In this document: positions 1 to 9,078 of the stretch, piece by piece
Numbering within the stretch: the first letter of the stretch is position 1
Layout: every line of letters starts with the position of its first letter
Assembly: GCF_018135625.1 (NCBI RefSeq)
Contig: NZ_CP073078.1
Span: forward strand, 3,318,501 to 3,382,500
Source: Phenylobacterium montanum
GTDB lineage: Bacteria; Pseudomonadota; Alphaproteobacteria; Caulobacterales; Caulobacteraceae
Length of the DNA: 64,000 nt
Reading direction: 5' to 3'
Position numbers and translations under genes: made by a program
Notes under the pieces: generated by a model
What the model saw: the letters and a program-made list of their open reading frames with translations, nothing else
What the model was told of the DNA's origin: nothing
The model's database searches: none

Positions 1-635
1 TCCAGGCGGCCGGCCGCACCGACACCGGCGTCCACGCCACCGGCCAGGTGCTGCACTGCGACCTGGACAAGGACTGGAAGCCGGACGTGGTGCGCGACGC
101 CCTGAACGCCCACCTGGTCCCAGAGCCGATCGCGATCCTGGAGGCGAGCCTGGCCGAGCCCGGCTTCCACGCCCGCTTCTCCGCCACTGGCCGCCGCTAC
201 CTCTACCGGATCCTGGCTCGCCGCGCCCCGCCGGCTCTGGACAAGGGCCGGGTCTGGCATTTCCGCAAGCCCCTCGACGCCCAGGCCATGCATGCCGCCG
301 CCCAGATCCTGGTCGGCCACCACGACTTCACCACCTTCCGCGACCTGCAATGCCAGGCCAAGTCGCCGATGAAGACCCTGGACGAGGCCCGGGTCTGGCG
401 CGAGGGCGAACAGGTGCTCTTGACCTTCGCCTCCCGCTCCTTCCTGCACCGCCAGGTCCGCTCCATGACCGGGAGCCTGGCCGAGGTCGGCGTCGGCCGC
501 TGGACCGCGGACGACCTGCGCGCGGCGCTGGAAGCGCGAGATCGCCGCGCCTGCGGGCCAGTGGCGCCGGCGGAGGGGCTGTACCTGACGGGGGTGGAGT
601 ATGGGGCGCGGGCTGCGACCGGAGAGGGGGAGTAG
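1..635 (+). CDS. truA: tRNA pseudouridine(38-40) synthase TruA, 3' part
   Basis: Isomerises uridines 38-40 of the tRNA anticodon arm to pseudouridine in the cytoplasm. The gene enters from the left edge; the first complete codon is at base 3 and about 210 codons are visible. The start of the visible protein contains the family's catalytic loop GRTDTGVHA, with the catalytic Asp at bases 21-23. Later family blocks follow: a conserved Arg/Tyr stretch (GRRYLYRIL), HDFTTFR, and the C-terminal [11 protein letters not shown]. Only the N-terminal region, roughly the first 40-50 residues, is missing. The next gene converges on it. Identification is firm; regulation cannot be judged because the promoter is outside the window. 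Confidence 0.95.
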   Translation, partial: QAAGRTDTGVHATGQVLHCDLDKDWKPDVVRDALNAHLVPEPIAILEASLAEPGFHARFSATGRRYLYRILARRAPPALDKGRVWHFRKPLDAQAMHAAAQILVGHHDFTTFRDLQCQAKSPMKTLDEARVWREGEQVLLTFASRSFLHRQVRSMTGSLAEVGVGRWTADDLRAALEARDRRACGPVAPAEGLYLTGVEYGARAATGEGE

Positions 636-644
636 GCGCCCGCC

Positions 645-1355
645 TCAGTTCGGCCGACCGTAGCCCTCGCCCAGAAGAAACCCGCGGATCCATTCCGCCA
701 CGCGCTCGCGGTCGTTGGGGCCGGCCAGGCTGGCGATCGCCGCGTCGGCCTGCTCGTCGGTGTAGCGCACGCCGCGGCGGGCCTCGATCAGGGCCTTGGC
801 GAACTCGGGGTCGAACTCGGGGTGCCCCTGGAACGAGATGGCGCTGCCGTCCTCGTAGGCCAGGCCGGCATAGGGTGTGAACGCGCTGGTCAGGCTGACC
901 CGGCAGCCCGGCGGCAGTTGCACCACCTGGTCCTGGTGCGAGACGGCGATGCGCACTTCCTCGGCGGCGTCCATCCAGGGGCCGCGCTCTTCCACGCCAT
1001 AGCGGTGCAGGCCGACGCCCCAGCCCTTGGGCGACTTGATCACCTCGCCGCCGAAGGCCTTGGCCAGGATCTGGTGGCCGAAACAGACCCCCACCAGCCG
1101 CGCCCGGCCGCGCGCCGCGCGCAGGAATTCGACCAGGGGCTGGATCCAGGGCAGGTCTTCATAGACCCCGGCCGGGGAGCCGGTGATCATATAGGCCTCG
1201 CAGGCCTCGATACTGGGCGGGGCGCCCTGGACCACGTCGAAGGTCTTGGCCTCGAAACCCGGACCGACCAGGTCGCACAGCATGGCGGGGAAGTCGCCGA
1301 ACTTGTCCTTCAGCGCGTCCGGGGCCGTCCCGGTCTGCAAGATCCCCAGCTTCAT
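645..1355 (-). CDS. class I glutamine amidotransferase (GMP synthase-like domain)
   Basis: A stand-alone glutamine amidotransferase domain of 236 residues, expected to release ammonia from glutamine or act as a related gamma-glutamyl hydrolase. The nucleophile is in GVCFGHQ (about Cys91), and the His-Glu pair is in FQGHPEF (about His178 and Glu180), so the triad is complete. The open frame extends to 1718, but the extension runs antisense to the MFS gene; the ATG giving MKLGILQ at 1355 is the natural start. It lacks the ATP-pyrophosphatase half of GMP synthase, so it belongs with the GuaA-like single-domain proteins of unknown acceptor. It is transcribed divergently from the MFS transporter, about 220 bases away. 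Confidence 0.85.
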   Translation of the reverse strand: MKLGILQTGTAPDALKDKFGDFPAMLCDLVGPGFEAKTFDVVQGAPPSIEACEAYMITGSPAGVYEDLPWIQPLVEFLRAARGRARLVGVCFGHQILAKAFGGEVIKSPKGWGVGLHRYGVEERGPWMDAAEEVRIAVSHQDQVVQLPPGCRVSLTSAFTPYAGLAYEDGSAISFQGHPEFDPEFAKALIEARRGVRYTDEQADAAIASLAGPNDRERVAEWIRGFLLGEGYGRPN

Positions 1356-1577
1356 GGCTGGCTCCTCGGGTCCTGGCGATTGATTCGTCGCCAGCCTCGA
1401 GTTTGCACAGCAGTCGTATACGGATGGTGAGCGGCATGGTTGGCCGCCGTTCATCCAGCGCGGCATTGCGTCACGGACAGGCGTTTCGACCGGGTCGACG
1501 CCAATCCTGTGGGCGCCCTTCCCCCGTCCCGGTGTTTGATGCTTAAGCTCGCCGCCATGCAGAGGGGAGAATCGCGG

Positions 1578-2954
1578 ATGTCCTTGGCGGCTGAGCTGCG
1601 CGGGATGGACCGGCATCAGTGGAGCGCGGTGACCGCCAGCTTCCTGGGCTGGACCCTGGACGCCTTCGACTTCTTCCTGATGGTGTTCATGTTCAGCGCC
1701 ATCGCCAAGGAGTTCCACTCCAGCGTGCCGGCGGTGGCCATAGCCAGCACCCTGACCCTGGCGGCGCGTCCGTTCGGGGCGCTTTTCTTCGGCATGCTGG
1801 CGGACCGGTTCGGGCGCAAGCCGATCCTGATGATCGACATCCTGCTCTATTCGGTGATGGAGTTCGCCTCGGCCTACGCGCCGACCCTGACGGCCTTGCT
1901 GTTCCTGCGCTGCCTGTTCGGCTTCGCCATGGGCGGGGAGTGGGGCATAGGCGCGTCGCTGGTGATGGAGTCGATCCCGCCCAAGGCGCGGGGGTTTCTG
2001 TCCGGGGTGCTGCAGGAGGGCTATGCGGCCGGGTACCTTTTGGCCTCGCTGGTGTTCTATTTCCTGTTCGATCGCATCGGCTGGCGCGGCATGTTCATGG
2101 TCGGCCTGGCCCCGGCCCTGATCATCGTCCTGATCCGCTTAGGGGTGAAGGAATCGCCGGTGTTCGAAGCGCAAGCGCGGGCGAGCGCCGGCGCCACAGC
2201 TCGCCGCAGCCTGCCGGCCATGCTGGGCCTGGGGCTGCTGGCGCTGGGCGTCTCGGTGGGGCCGGCGATCGTCGGCGCGCTGGCGGGTCCGCTGGACAAG
2301 AACGCCATGCTGTACTGGGTCTATTTCGTCGACGCGCCGATCGCGCTCTGCGGCCTGTGGGTCTTCCGCAAGCACTGGAGGATGGCGCTCTACTGCGTGC
2401 TCCTGATGACCGCCTTCAACTTCTTCAGCCACGGGGCGCAGGACCTCTATCCGACCTTCCTGACCAAGCAGCACCACCTGGACACCCAGGCCACCGGGCT
2501 CCTGACCATGCTGGGCAATGTCGGGGCGATTGTCGGCGGCCTCGTCTTCGGCGCCTGGTCAGAGCAGCTCGGCCGGCGGCGAACCATGGTCATCGCCGCC
2601 CTGCTGGGCGTCCTGGTGATCCCGCTATGGGCGTTCTCGCACACCATCCCGCTCCTGATGCTGGGCGTAGTGCTGATCCAGGTCAGCGTCCAGGGCTCCT
2701 GGGGGGTGATCCCGGTGCATCTGAACGAGCTGTCGCCGGCCGACGCCCGCGGCGCCTTTCCCGGCTTCGCCTATCAGCTCGGCAACATCCTGGCCTCGGG
2801 CTGCATCGTCTGGCAGTCGCAGATCGCCGAGGCCCGCGGCGGCGACTACGGCTTCGCCCTGGCCCTGGTGGTGGGGATCGTGGCGGTGGTGATCGCCGGC
2901 CTGACCCTGTTCGGGCCCGAGCGCCAGGGGGTGGATTTCGTGACGGCGGACTGA
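1578..2954 (+). CDS. MFS transporter, sialate/lactate (SHS-like) type
   Basis: Inner-membrane secondary carrier of 458 residues with about twelve hydrophobic segments. The start WTLDAFDFF resembles the N-terminal signature of the SHS (sialate:H+/lactate, NanT/Jen1-like) branch, and the loop after helix 2 carries the MFS signature as GMLADRFGRKP. A second copy-like loop (SEQLGRRRTM) lies between helices 8 and 9, as expected from internal duplication. The ATG at 1578 is chosen because a purine-rich site (AGAGGGGAGA, 1561-1570) sits 7 bases upstream; the open frame reaches back to 1440. The substrate is probably a carboxylate but cannot be read from sequence, and no catabolic genes are adjacent. 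Confidence 0.8.
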   Translation: MSLAAELRGMDRHQWSAVTASFLGWTLDAFDFFLMVFMFSAIAKEFHSSVPAVAIASTLTLAARPFGALFFGMLADRFGRKPILMIDILLYSVMEFASAYAPTLTALLFLRCLFGFAMGGEWGIGASLVMESIPPKARGFLSGVLQEGYAAGYLLASLVFYFLFDRIGWRGMFMVGLAPALIIVLIRLGVKESPVFEAQARASAGATARRSLPAMLGLGLLALGVSVGPAIVGALAGPLDKNAMLYWVYFVDAPIALCGLWVFRKHWRMALYCVLLMTAFNFFSHGAQDLYPTFLTKQHHLDTQATGLLTMLGNVGAIVGGLVFGAWSEQLGRRRTMVIAALLGVLVIPLWAFSHTIPLLMLGVVLIQVSVQGSWGVIPVHLNELSPADARGAFPGFAYQLGNILASGCIVWQSQIAEARGGDYGFALALVVGIVAVVIAGLTLFGPERQGVDFVTAD

Positions 2955-2972
2955 GGCGAGGTTAGGCGCCCC

Positions 2973-4787
2973 TCAAACCGCCTCGCAGCGCTCGCCCTTG
3001 TTCTGCACCGCCAGCCATTTGGCCAGAGGGGCGAAATAGTCGGTGATGGCGCTGGCGTCGATATCGTCCTCGCCGGTGAAGGTCTTCAGGGCCTCGGGCC
3101 AGGGGCGAGACTGGCCAAGCTTCAGCATGGCGGCGAACTTCTCGCCCACAGCCTTGTTCCCATAGACCGAACAGCGGTTCAGCGGCCCTTTCCAGCCGGC
3201 CTGACGGCAGGCGGCGCGGTAGAACTGGAACTCGTAGATGTCGGCCAGGAAGTAGCGGGCGTAGGGCGTGTTGTCGGCGACGTGGAACTTGGCGCCCGGA
3301 TCGAAGGCGTCGGCGGGCCGCGGCGCCGGCGGGGCCATGCCCTGATACTTGCGCACCAGGTCCCACCAGGCGTCGTTGTAGTGGTCGGGGGTGACCTGGC
3401 CCGAGAACACCTCCCAGCGCCATTTATCGACCAGGTAGGCGAAGGGGAGGATGGCCACCTTGTCCAGCGCTATCTTGAGCAGATAGGGGATGTCGGCGTC
3501 GGTCCCGGGCACGGTGTCGATCAGGCCGACCTGCTTCAGATAGTCCGGCGTCAGGGCGTTCAGGCCGGCGAAGTCGCCGATCGCCTCATGGAAGCCGTCA
3601 TTGGCTCCGCCCTTGAACAGGAACGGCTGATCGGCATACGCCCGCTGGTACATGTTGTGCCCTAGCTCGTGATGGGCGGTGTAGAAGTCGTCGGCGGTGA
3701 CGGTGAAACAGGCCTTGATCCTGAGGTCGTCCTTGTTGTCGACATCCCAGGCCGAGGGGTGGCAGACCACCTCGCGGTCGCGCGGCCGGGTGATCATCGA
3801 CCGCTCCCAGAAGGTCTGCGGCAGGGGCGCGAAGCCGAGGGATTGGTACCAGCCCTCGCCGGTCTTTACGATCCGGGTCGCGTCGTAGCCCTGCTTGACC
3901 AGGTTGGCGGTCAGGTCATAACCCAGGCCGGTCCCGCCCTTGGGCTGAACGATGTCGTAGATGTCGCCCCAGGCCTGACCCCACATGTTGCCGGTGAGAT
4001 CGGCGCGGATCGGGCCGGTGCGTGGCTGGACGGCGTCGCCGTAGCGCTCGTTCAGCCGGCCGCGGACATAACAGTGCAGGCTCTTGTAGAGGGGCGCGAC
4101 CTGGCCCCACAGCCGGTCCATCTCGCCGCCGAACCTGTCCGGCGGCATGTCGTACCAGGAGCGCCACAGGGCGCCGGTGTCGGCATAGCCCAGCGCCTTC
4201 GAGCCCTGGTTGGCCAGGGCGACCAGCTTGACATAGTCGTCCTTCATCTTCGGCGAGACGGTGCGCCAGCCCTCCCACAGGGCCTTGGTTTCGGCCGGGT
4301 CGCGCGAGGTGCGCAGGATGTCCTGCATGTCGTCGAGCGTCAGGGTCTTGCCCTGATAGGTGAACTTGCCGGTGGAATAGAGGGTGTCGAGGTCAGCCTG
4401 CAGGTCCGCCAGTTCCTTGGCCGCGCCCGCCCGCGCCGGCGCCGGCAACACCACCGCCTGTTCCAGCAGATAGAGCTTGCGGCGGGTGACCGGATCGACT
4501 TCCACGTGGTCGAACCGGGCCGCCTGTTTCGCGTACTTGACCGCGGCCTCGGTGTTCTCGGCGTTGGCCTTGGCCGCCAGCCAGTTGCTGTCGGCGTTGA
4601 TATAGGTCGCCTGCACCCAGCCGGCGTGGGCGCCATATTCCGACAGGGCGGCCAGATCGGCTTCCGCGGCATCGACGAAGGCCTTGGCCTCGGCCGCGGT
4701 GGGCGGGGCGTCGGCGGCGGCGATGGGAGAGGCGAGGGCGCAGGAAAGAGCAGCCGCAGCACAGGCGGCCAGAAGCTTGGATTTCAT
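2973..4787 (-). CDS. M2 family peptidyl-dipeptidase (ACE-like), exported
   Basis: Zinc metallopeptidase of 604 residues related to angiotensin-converting enzyme; bacterial members remove C-terminal dipeptides from peptides. The zinc site HELGH is near residues 369-373, and the third ligand Glu is in HEAIGDFAG about 25-30 residues downstream, the M2 arrangement. The N-terminus (MKSKLLAACAAAALSCALA) is a signal peptide, so it acts in the periplasm. The open frame continues far upstream, but that part is antisense to the UbiH gene; the ATG at 4787 gives the signal peptide and is the real start. It is divergent from the UbiH-type gene, with about 130 bases between them. Confidence 0.92.
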   Translation of the reverse strand: MKSKLLAACAAAALSCALASPIAAADAPPTAAEAKAFVDAAEADLAALSEYGAHAGWVQATYINADSNWLAAKANAENTEAAVKYAKQAARFDHVEVDPVTRRKLYLLEQAVVLPAPARAGAAKELADLQADLDTLYSTGKFTYQGKTLTLDDMQDILRTSRDPAETKALWEGWRTVSPKMKDDYVKLVALANQGSKALGYADTGALWRSWYDMPPDRFGGEMDRLWGQVAPLYKSLHCYVRGRLNERYGDAVQPRTGPIRADLTGNMWGQAWGDIYDIVQPKGGTGLGYDLTANLVKQGYDATRIVKTGEGWYQSLGFAPLPQTFWERSMITRPRDREVVCHPSAWDVDNKDDLRIKACFTVTADDFYTAHHELGHNMYQRAYADQPFLFKGGANDGFHEAIGDFAGLNALTPDYLKQVGLIDTVPGTDADIPYLLKIALDKVAILPFAYLVDKWRWEVFSGQVTPDHYNDAWWDLVRKYQGMAPPAPRPADAFDPGAKFHVADNTPYARYFLADIYEFQFYRAACRQAGWKGPLNRCSVYGNKAVGEKFAAMLKLGQSRPWPEALKTFTGEDDIDASAITDYFAPLAKWLAVQNKGERCEAV

Positions 4788-4916
4788 GGTCTCGGCGTTC
4801 CAGGGTTGGGCGAGGACGTGAAACAGGTCCGTTTCCCTCATGGGTAGCGCCCTGCGATGGGCCGTCAAGGCTTGCCCGGGCTGGACTTCAGCCCGCGCGC
4901 GGCCGAAAGAAGGGAC

Positions 4917-6170
4917 ATGGACGAGACGCTGAACGCCGACGTGATCATCGCCGGGGCCGGCATGGCCGGCGCCACCCTGGCGCTCGCCCTGCACCAGGGC
5001 GGGCTGAAGCCGGTGCTGGTGGATCCGCAGCCGTTCTCGGCCCAGCTGGAGCCGACCTTCGACGGGCGCTCCTCGGCCATCGCCTTCTCCTCGTTCCGCG
5101 CCTGGGACGCCATCGGGGTGGGCGACCGGATGCGGCCGGACGTGCAGCGGATCGAGCAGATCCTGGTCACCGACGGCCACAAGCCGGGCGCCTCCACCGG
5201 CGGGGTCGGGCCGTTCTTCCTGCGCTTCGAGGCGGCCGAGATCGCCGACCGCGTGCACGGCGAGCCCCTGGGCTACATGGTCGAAAACCGCCGCACCCGC
5301 ACGGGTCTGGCGCAGGCGATCGAGGCCGCTGGCCTGACCGTGCTGGCCCCGGCCCGGGTCGAGGGGGTGGAGACCACAGGCTCCGGCGCGAACGTGCGCC
5401 TGGCCAATGGCCGCATCCTGACCGCGCCGCTGGTGGTGGGGGCCGAGGGCCGCGGCTCGGCAGTCCGCAAAGCCGCGGGCATCGGGACTATCGGCTGGGA
5501 CTATCGCCAGACCGGGGTGGTGGCGACCCTGAAGCTGGAGCGGCCGCACCACGGGGTGGCGCACGAATATTTCCTGCCCTCCGGCCCCTTCGCCATCCTC
5601 CCCCTGACCGAGAACCGGGTCAGCCTGGTCTGGACCGAGAGCAACCGCGCCGCCGCCGCGCTGAAGGCGGCCTCGCCCGAAGCCTTCCTGTCCCTGCTGC
5701 GCCGCCGCTTCGGCGATTTCCTGGGGAGGATCGAGCTGACCGGGCCGGTGTTCGTCTATCCCCTGTCGCTGCAGCTGGCCGAGCGGACCACGGCGCCGCG
5801 CACGGCCCTTCTGGGCGATGCCGCGCACGGGGTGCATCCGATCGCGGGCCAGGGGCTGAACCTGGGCCTAAGAGGCGCGGCGGCCCTGGCCGAGGTGCTG
5901 GTCGACGCCGCGCGGCTCGGCGAGGATATCGGCTCGCCCGCGGTGCTACAGCGCTACGCCGCCTGGCGCCGCTTCGACACCCTGACGCTTAGCGCCGGCA
6001 TGGACGGCTTCGTCAGGCTATTCTCCAACGACCATCCGCTGGTGCGCCTGGCCCGCGGGGTGGGCATGGCCGCGGTCAACCAGGTCGGCCCGGCCCGCCG
6101 CTTCTTCATGCAGGAGGCCGGCGGCGCGGTCGGCGACCTGCCGCGGCTGTTCCGGGGCGAACTGCTTTAG
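4917..6170 (+). CDS. UbiH/UbiF/COQ6-type FAD-dependent hydroxylase
   Basis: Flavoprotein monooxygenase of 417 residues in the ubiquinone-biosynthesis hydroxylase family, which adds ring hydroxyls to prenylated precursors at the membrane. The FAD-binding GxGxxG is GAGMAG at residues 13-18. The second FAD motif begins with GDAAHGVHPIAGQG at about residue 300. The ATG at 4917 is preceded by AGAAGGGA and starts directly before the Rossmann fold, so I prefer it to the upstream in-frame codon at 4857. Which ring position it hydroxylates (C1, C5 or C6) cannot be decided; alphaproteobacteria often use a broad-specificity UbiL or UbiM homologue, so no symbol is given. Confidence 0.85.
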   Translation: MDETLNADVIIAGAGMAGATLALALHQGGLKPVLVDPQPFSAQLEPTFDGRSSAIAFSSFRAWDAIGVGDRMRPDVQRIEQILVTDGHKPGASTGGVGPFFLRFEAAEIADRVHGEPLGYMVENRRTRTGLAQAIEAAGLTVLAPARVEGVETTGSGANVRLANGRILTAPLVVGAEGRGSAVRKAAGIGTIGWDYRQTGVVATLKLERPHHGVAHEYFLPSGPFAILPLTENRVSLVWTESNRAAAALKAASPEAFLSLLRRRFGDFLGRIELTGPVFVYPLSLQLAERTTAPRTALLGDAAHGVHPIAGQGLNLGLRGAAALAEVLVDAARLGEDIGSPAVLQRYAAWRRFDTLTLSAGMDGFVRLFSNDHPLVRLARGVGMAAVNQVGPARRFFMQEAGGAVGDLPRLFRGELL

Positions 6171-6176
6171 CCTGCC

Positions 6177-6536
6177 TCAGCGCGACAGCCCCTCGCGCTC
6201 AAGCCGCTTCAGATAGTCCGCCCACAGCCGCTCGCGCCCCTGGCCGAGGCGGTAGAGCTCGTCCCAGCTGTAGAGGCCGGTGTCGTGGCCGTCGCTGAAG
6301 CGGATGCGCACGGCGTAGCGGCCCACGGGCGTGAGGTCGGTCACCGAGACCCCCTGCTTGCCGCTGACGCAGCGCCCCGGCCCTGCGCCATGCCCGCGGT
6401 CGGCGGCGCTGGGGGTCATCACCCGCAGGTATTCGGCCGGCAGGTCGAAGGCAGCGCCATCGTCGAAGCTGGCGGTGAGCACGTCCGTGCTGCGCTTCAG
6501 CCTGAGCTCGATCGGCCAGGGACGCGGGGCGCTCAT
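6177..6536 (-). CDS. DUF971 (GBBH-like N-terminal domain) protein
   Basis: Small cytoplasmic protein of 119 residues matching the DUF971 domain, which also forms the N-terminus of gamma-butyrobetaine hydroxylase. Family features visible are [10 protein letters not shown] at the start, the [10 protein letters not shown] block, and the C-terminal [26 protein letters not shown]. Stand-alone members are often linked to Fe-S protein maturation or found near ATPase genes, but the function is not settled. The start overlaps the stop of the Trm112 gene by four bases (ATGA), so it is the last gene of a tightly coupled four-gene operon with the Trm112, LON and thioredoxin-TPR genes. Confidence 0.85.
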   Translation of the reverse strand: MSAPRPWPIELRLKRSTDVLTASFDDGAAFDLPAEYLRVMTPSAADRGHGAGPGRCVSGKQGVSVTDLTPVGRYAVRIRFSDGHDTGLYSWDELYRLGQGRERLWADYLKRLEREGLSR

Positions 6537-6766
6537 TCGTCGTCGCCGAGGGCGCGGGCCTCCTCGGCCAGCATCACCGGCACCCCGTCGCGCACCGGGT
6601 AGGCCAGGCGCGCGGCGCGGCTGACCAGCTCGCCGCGATCGCGATCATAGGTCAGCGGGCTGCGGGTCAGGGGGCAGACCAGCACTTCCAGAAGGCGCGG
6701 ATCGACCTCATGGACCAGCGCCAGGGGCGCCGCGTCGTCGGCGAAGGGATCGGGGGTTTCGGGCAT
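6533..6766 (-). CDS. Trm112 family protein (UPF0434)
   Basis: Small protein of 77 residues with the bacterial Trm112-like fold. The signature [12 protein letters not shown], the middle element [21 protein letters not shown] and the acidic tail match UPF0434/YcaR proteins. Eukaryotic Trm112 activates several tRNA, rRNA and release-factor methyltransferases; bacterial relatives are thought to be similar small partners, but their targets are poorly known. Only one Cys of a zinc knuckle is present, so metal binding is doubtful. Ten bases separate it from the LON-domain gene upstream, and it overlaps the following DUF971 gene by four bases. Confidence 0.85.
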   Translation of the reverse strand: MPETPDPFADDAAPLALVHEVDPRLLEVLVCPLTRSPLTYDRDRGELVSRAARLAYPVRDGVPVMLAEEARALGDDE

Positions 6767-6775
6767 TCAGGCGTC

Positions 6776-7438
6776 CTATTGCAGCCAGTGTGGGTCGTCG
6801 TCGCCAGATCGGTCGGCGGCGTCGATCTCCATCAGGGCGATCAGGGTCTCGCGCCGCTCCTCGAAAGCCACGGCTTCCAGAAGGGCTTGGCGCTCGGCCG
6901 GCTCGAAGGGCAGGGCCATGGACAGGCTGTTGACCAGGGCCTCGGCCGGGGCGTCCTTGGCCGTGTCCCAGTCGACGTCCAGGCCGCGCCGCTCCAGAAA
7001 CGCCTTCAGCGCGGCCAGGAAACGGATGCGGTCGAAGCCCTCGTCGTCCACCAGGGGCTTCAGGTCTTCGACAAACTCGGCGTAGTTGGCGCGGACCTGG
7101 CGATAGGGCAGGCGCCCGGCCAGCTCGTTCGCCACCCGGAAGCGGCAAACCCCGGTCAGGGTGATCAGGTAGCGTCCGTCCGAGGTCTCGGCGAAGCTGG
7201 TGATGCGCCCCAGGCACCCGACCGCCGCCAGGGCCGGCAGGGCGGGCGAGCCGCCGGCCGGCTGGATCATGCCGATCATGCGCTCGGCGGCCATGGCGTC
7301 GTCGATCATGTTCAGATAGCGCGGCTCGAAGATGTTCAGCGGCAGCTGGGCGTGCGGCAACAACAGCACGCCGCCCAGGGGGAACACCGGGATCACCTGG
7401 GGCAGATCGCCTGCCTTGATCGCGCGGCCGGCGGCCAT
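6776..7438 (-). CDS. LON peptidase substrate-binding domain protein
   Basis: A 220-residue protein consisting of the N-terminal substrate-binding domain of Lon protease without the ATPase or peptidase parts. The diagnostic start is PVFPLGGVLLLPHAQLPLNIFEPRY, followed by GMIQP and the block YLITLTGVCRFRV. Stand-alone LON-domain proteins are common in alphaproteobacteria; their role is unknown, with substrate or adaptor binding inferred. The ATG at 7438 begins four bases after the stop of the upstream thioredoxin-TPR gene, which indicates co-translation. The longer open frame to 7492 overlaps that gene and is rejected. Confidence 0.88.
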   Translation of the reverse strand: MAAGRAIKAGDLPQVIPVFPLGGVLLLPHAQLPLNIFEPRYLNMIDDAMAAERMIGMIQPAGGSPALPALAAVGCLGRITSFAETSDGRYLITLTGVCRFRVANELAGRLPYRQVRANYAEFVEDLKPLVDDEGFDRIRFLAALKAFLERRGLDVDWDTAKDAPAEALVNSLSMALPFEPAERQALLEAVAFEERRETLIALMEIDAADRSGDDDPHWLQ

Positions 7439-7442
7439 GGCT

Positions 7443-8336
7443 TTACGAGAACAGGATCGAGGACAGGCGGCGCCGGCCCTTCTTGGCCACATCCGAGGTC
7501 GGACCGGCCGCCTCGAAGATGGTCAGGAGCTGCTTGCGCGCAGCCTCCTCATTCCAGGTGCGGTCCTTCTCGATCAGGGTCAGGAGGTGGTCAGCCGCGG
7601 CGTCCATGCGCCCCTGGGCCGCCAGCACCTTGGCCAGTTCGAAACGCGCCTCGTGATCCTCCGGGTCGGCGGCCAGGCGCTTTTCCAGCGGCCCGGCCTC
7701 GCCCTGGGCCTCAGTCGCCAGCGCCAGGGCTGCGCGCACGCTGTCCAGCTCGGCGTCCTTCGCCCCGGCTGGCGCCATGTCCACCACCTCCTGCGCCCGC
7801 TCGGCGTCGCCGCCGGTCAGGTAGCAGCGGGCGAGGCCGGCGATGGCCTTGACGTTCTCCGGCTCCATCTGCAGGGCCTGGGCATAGGCCTGGGCCGCAC
7901 CACCGATGTCGCCGACCTCGAGAGATTCCCTGGCCATCTCCAGCACCTGGTCCAGGTCCGAAGGCTCGCCGGGGCCGGTCAGCCGCTCGATGAAGGCCTT
8001 GATCTGGCTGTCCGGCACCGCGCCCATGAAGCCGTCAACCGGCCGCCCGCCGACGAAGGCGTAAACCGTGGGGATCGACTGCACGCGCAGCTGGCCGGCG
8101 AAGCTGGGGTTCTTGTCGACGTCGATCTTGACCAGCTTGACCGCGCCCTTGGCGGCGACGACGGCCTTTTCCAGCGCCGGGGTCAGCTGCTTGCAGGGGC
8201 CGCACCAGGTGGCCCAGAAATCGACGATCACCGGCTGGGTCTTGGACGCCTCCAGCACATCGGCCACGAAGGTGGCGTCCGAGCCTTCCTTGATCAGGTC
8301 GCTTTGCGAGGGCGCGGAGGTCTTTTCTCCGAGCAT
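7443..8336 (-). CDS. thioredoxin-TPR fusion (CnoX/YbbN-like chaperedoxin)
   Basis: Two-part protein of about 297 residues: an N-terminal thioredoxin fold with a full WCGPC active site (about residues 44-48), then tetratricopeptide-like helices from about residue 130 to the end. E. coli CnoX (YbbN) has this architecture; it protects proteins from hypochlorous acid damage and hands clients to GroEL or DnaK. E. coli CnoX has SxxC, so this CxxC version probably keeps oxidoreductase activity. Possible starts are TTG 8345, ATG 8342 and ATG 8336; the last has GGAG at the best distance (9 bases). It is the first gene of the operon with LON, Trm112 and DUF971. Confidence 0.88.
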   Translation of the reverse strand: MLGEKTSAPSQSDLIKEGSDATFVADVLEASKTQPVIVDFWATWCGPCKQLTPALEKAVVAAKGAVKLVKIDVDKNPSFAGQLRVQSIPTVYAFVGGRPVDGFMGAVPDSQIKAFIERLTGPGEPSDLDQVLEMARESLEVGDIGGAAQAYAQALQMEPENVKAIAGLARCYLTGGDAERAQEVVDMAPAGAKDAELDSVRAALALATEAQGEAGPLEKRLAADPEDHEARFELAKVLAAQGRMDAAADHLLTLIEKDRTWNEEAARKQLLTIFEAAGPTSDVAKKGRRRLSSILFS

Positions 8337-8450
8337 GGGCATCAACTCCGGGCGGACAGGGGTCTTAAAGGACGGGGCCTAACATGGTCCGGTCGGCGGC
8401 CTGCTGCAACGCGCCTGGACCACAAATCGAAGGCGCGGACTGACCGAAGT

Positions 8451-8972
8451 TCAGCCGGATACCAGCGTCGCCGGTTCGGCGCTGAAATCCACAACGATCG
8501 GCTCGACGCCGACGGCCTTCAGGAAGGCGAGGAAACCGGCCTTGGACACGGCCGTGGTGGCGGTGTTGACCAGGGGATGGAAGTTGACCAGATCGTGCTG
8601 CAACAGGCCCGCGTCCAGCACGAAGGTCACCTTGTGCTCCGGATCGTTGATCAGGGCGAAGGCGGTGACCGAGCCGGGGGTCACGCCCAGGGTCTCCTGC
8701 ATCAGCTCCGCATTGCCGAACGACAGCCGCGCCGAGCCGATGGTCTTGTGCAGGGTCTTCAGGTCGATGACCGAGTCGGCCAGGGCGCTGATCAGCCACA
8801 GCCGCCCCTTGGCGTCCTTCAGGAACAGGTTCTTGGTGTGGCCGCCCTTAAGCCTGGCCTTCAGCTCCGGCCCCTCCTCGACGGTGAACACCGCTTCGTG
8901 CTCCAGGGTGACGTGGTCGACGCCATGGGCGTCGAAGAAGGCGAACAGGTCTTGGGGCGTTGTGGTCGGCAT
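8451..8972 (-). CDS. prolyl-tRNA synthetase-associated (ProX/YbaK-like) deacylase
   Basis: Protein of 173 residues with the YbaK/ProRS editing-domain fold. Free-standing members (ProX, ProXp-ala, also called PrdX) hydrolyse alanine mischarged on tRNA-Pro. Visible family blocks are [12 protein letters not shown] near the start, [11 protein letters not shown] with the conserved Lys-Asn, [25 protein letters not shown], and [13 protein letters not shown] near the end. Length is typical. The gene stands alone, with about 115 bases between it and the thioredoxin operon downstream. A cytoplasmic tRNA proofreading role is likely; the exact misacylated tRNA was not determined. Confidence 0.87.
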   Translation of the reverse strand: MPTTTPQDLFAFFDAHGVDHVTLEHEAVFTVEEGPELKARLKGGHTKNLFLKDAKGRLWLISALADSVIDLKTLHKTIGSARLSFGNAELMQETLGVTPGSVTAFALINDPEHKVTFVLDAGLLQHDLVNFHPLVNTATTAVSKAGFLAFLKAVGVEPIVVDFSAEPATLVSG

Positions 8973-9078
8973 GGCCGCTTCCTAGCGGCCCCGGCGCCCT
9001 AGGTGAAGCCCCGGCGGACTTTACGGCCCCCGCCCGGCGCCGTTAGGAACAACACACGGACCTTGAGGAACCGCGACG

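Noticed and set aside
645-1718. Longer 357-codon version of the glutamine amidotransferase
   Set aside because: The extra N-terminus is antisense to the MFS gene and unrelated to the family; the ATG at 1355 starts the domain.
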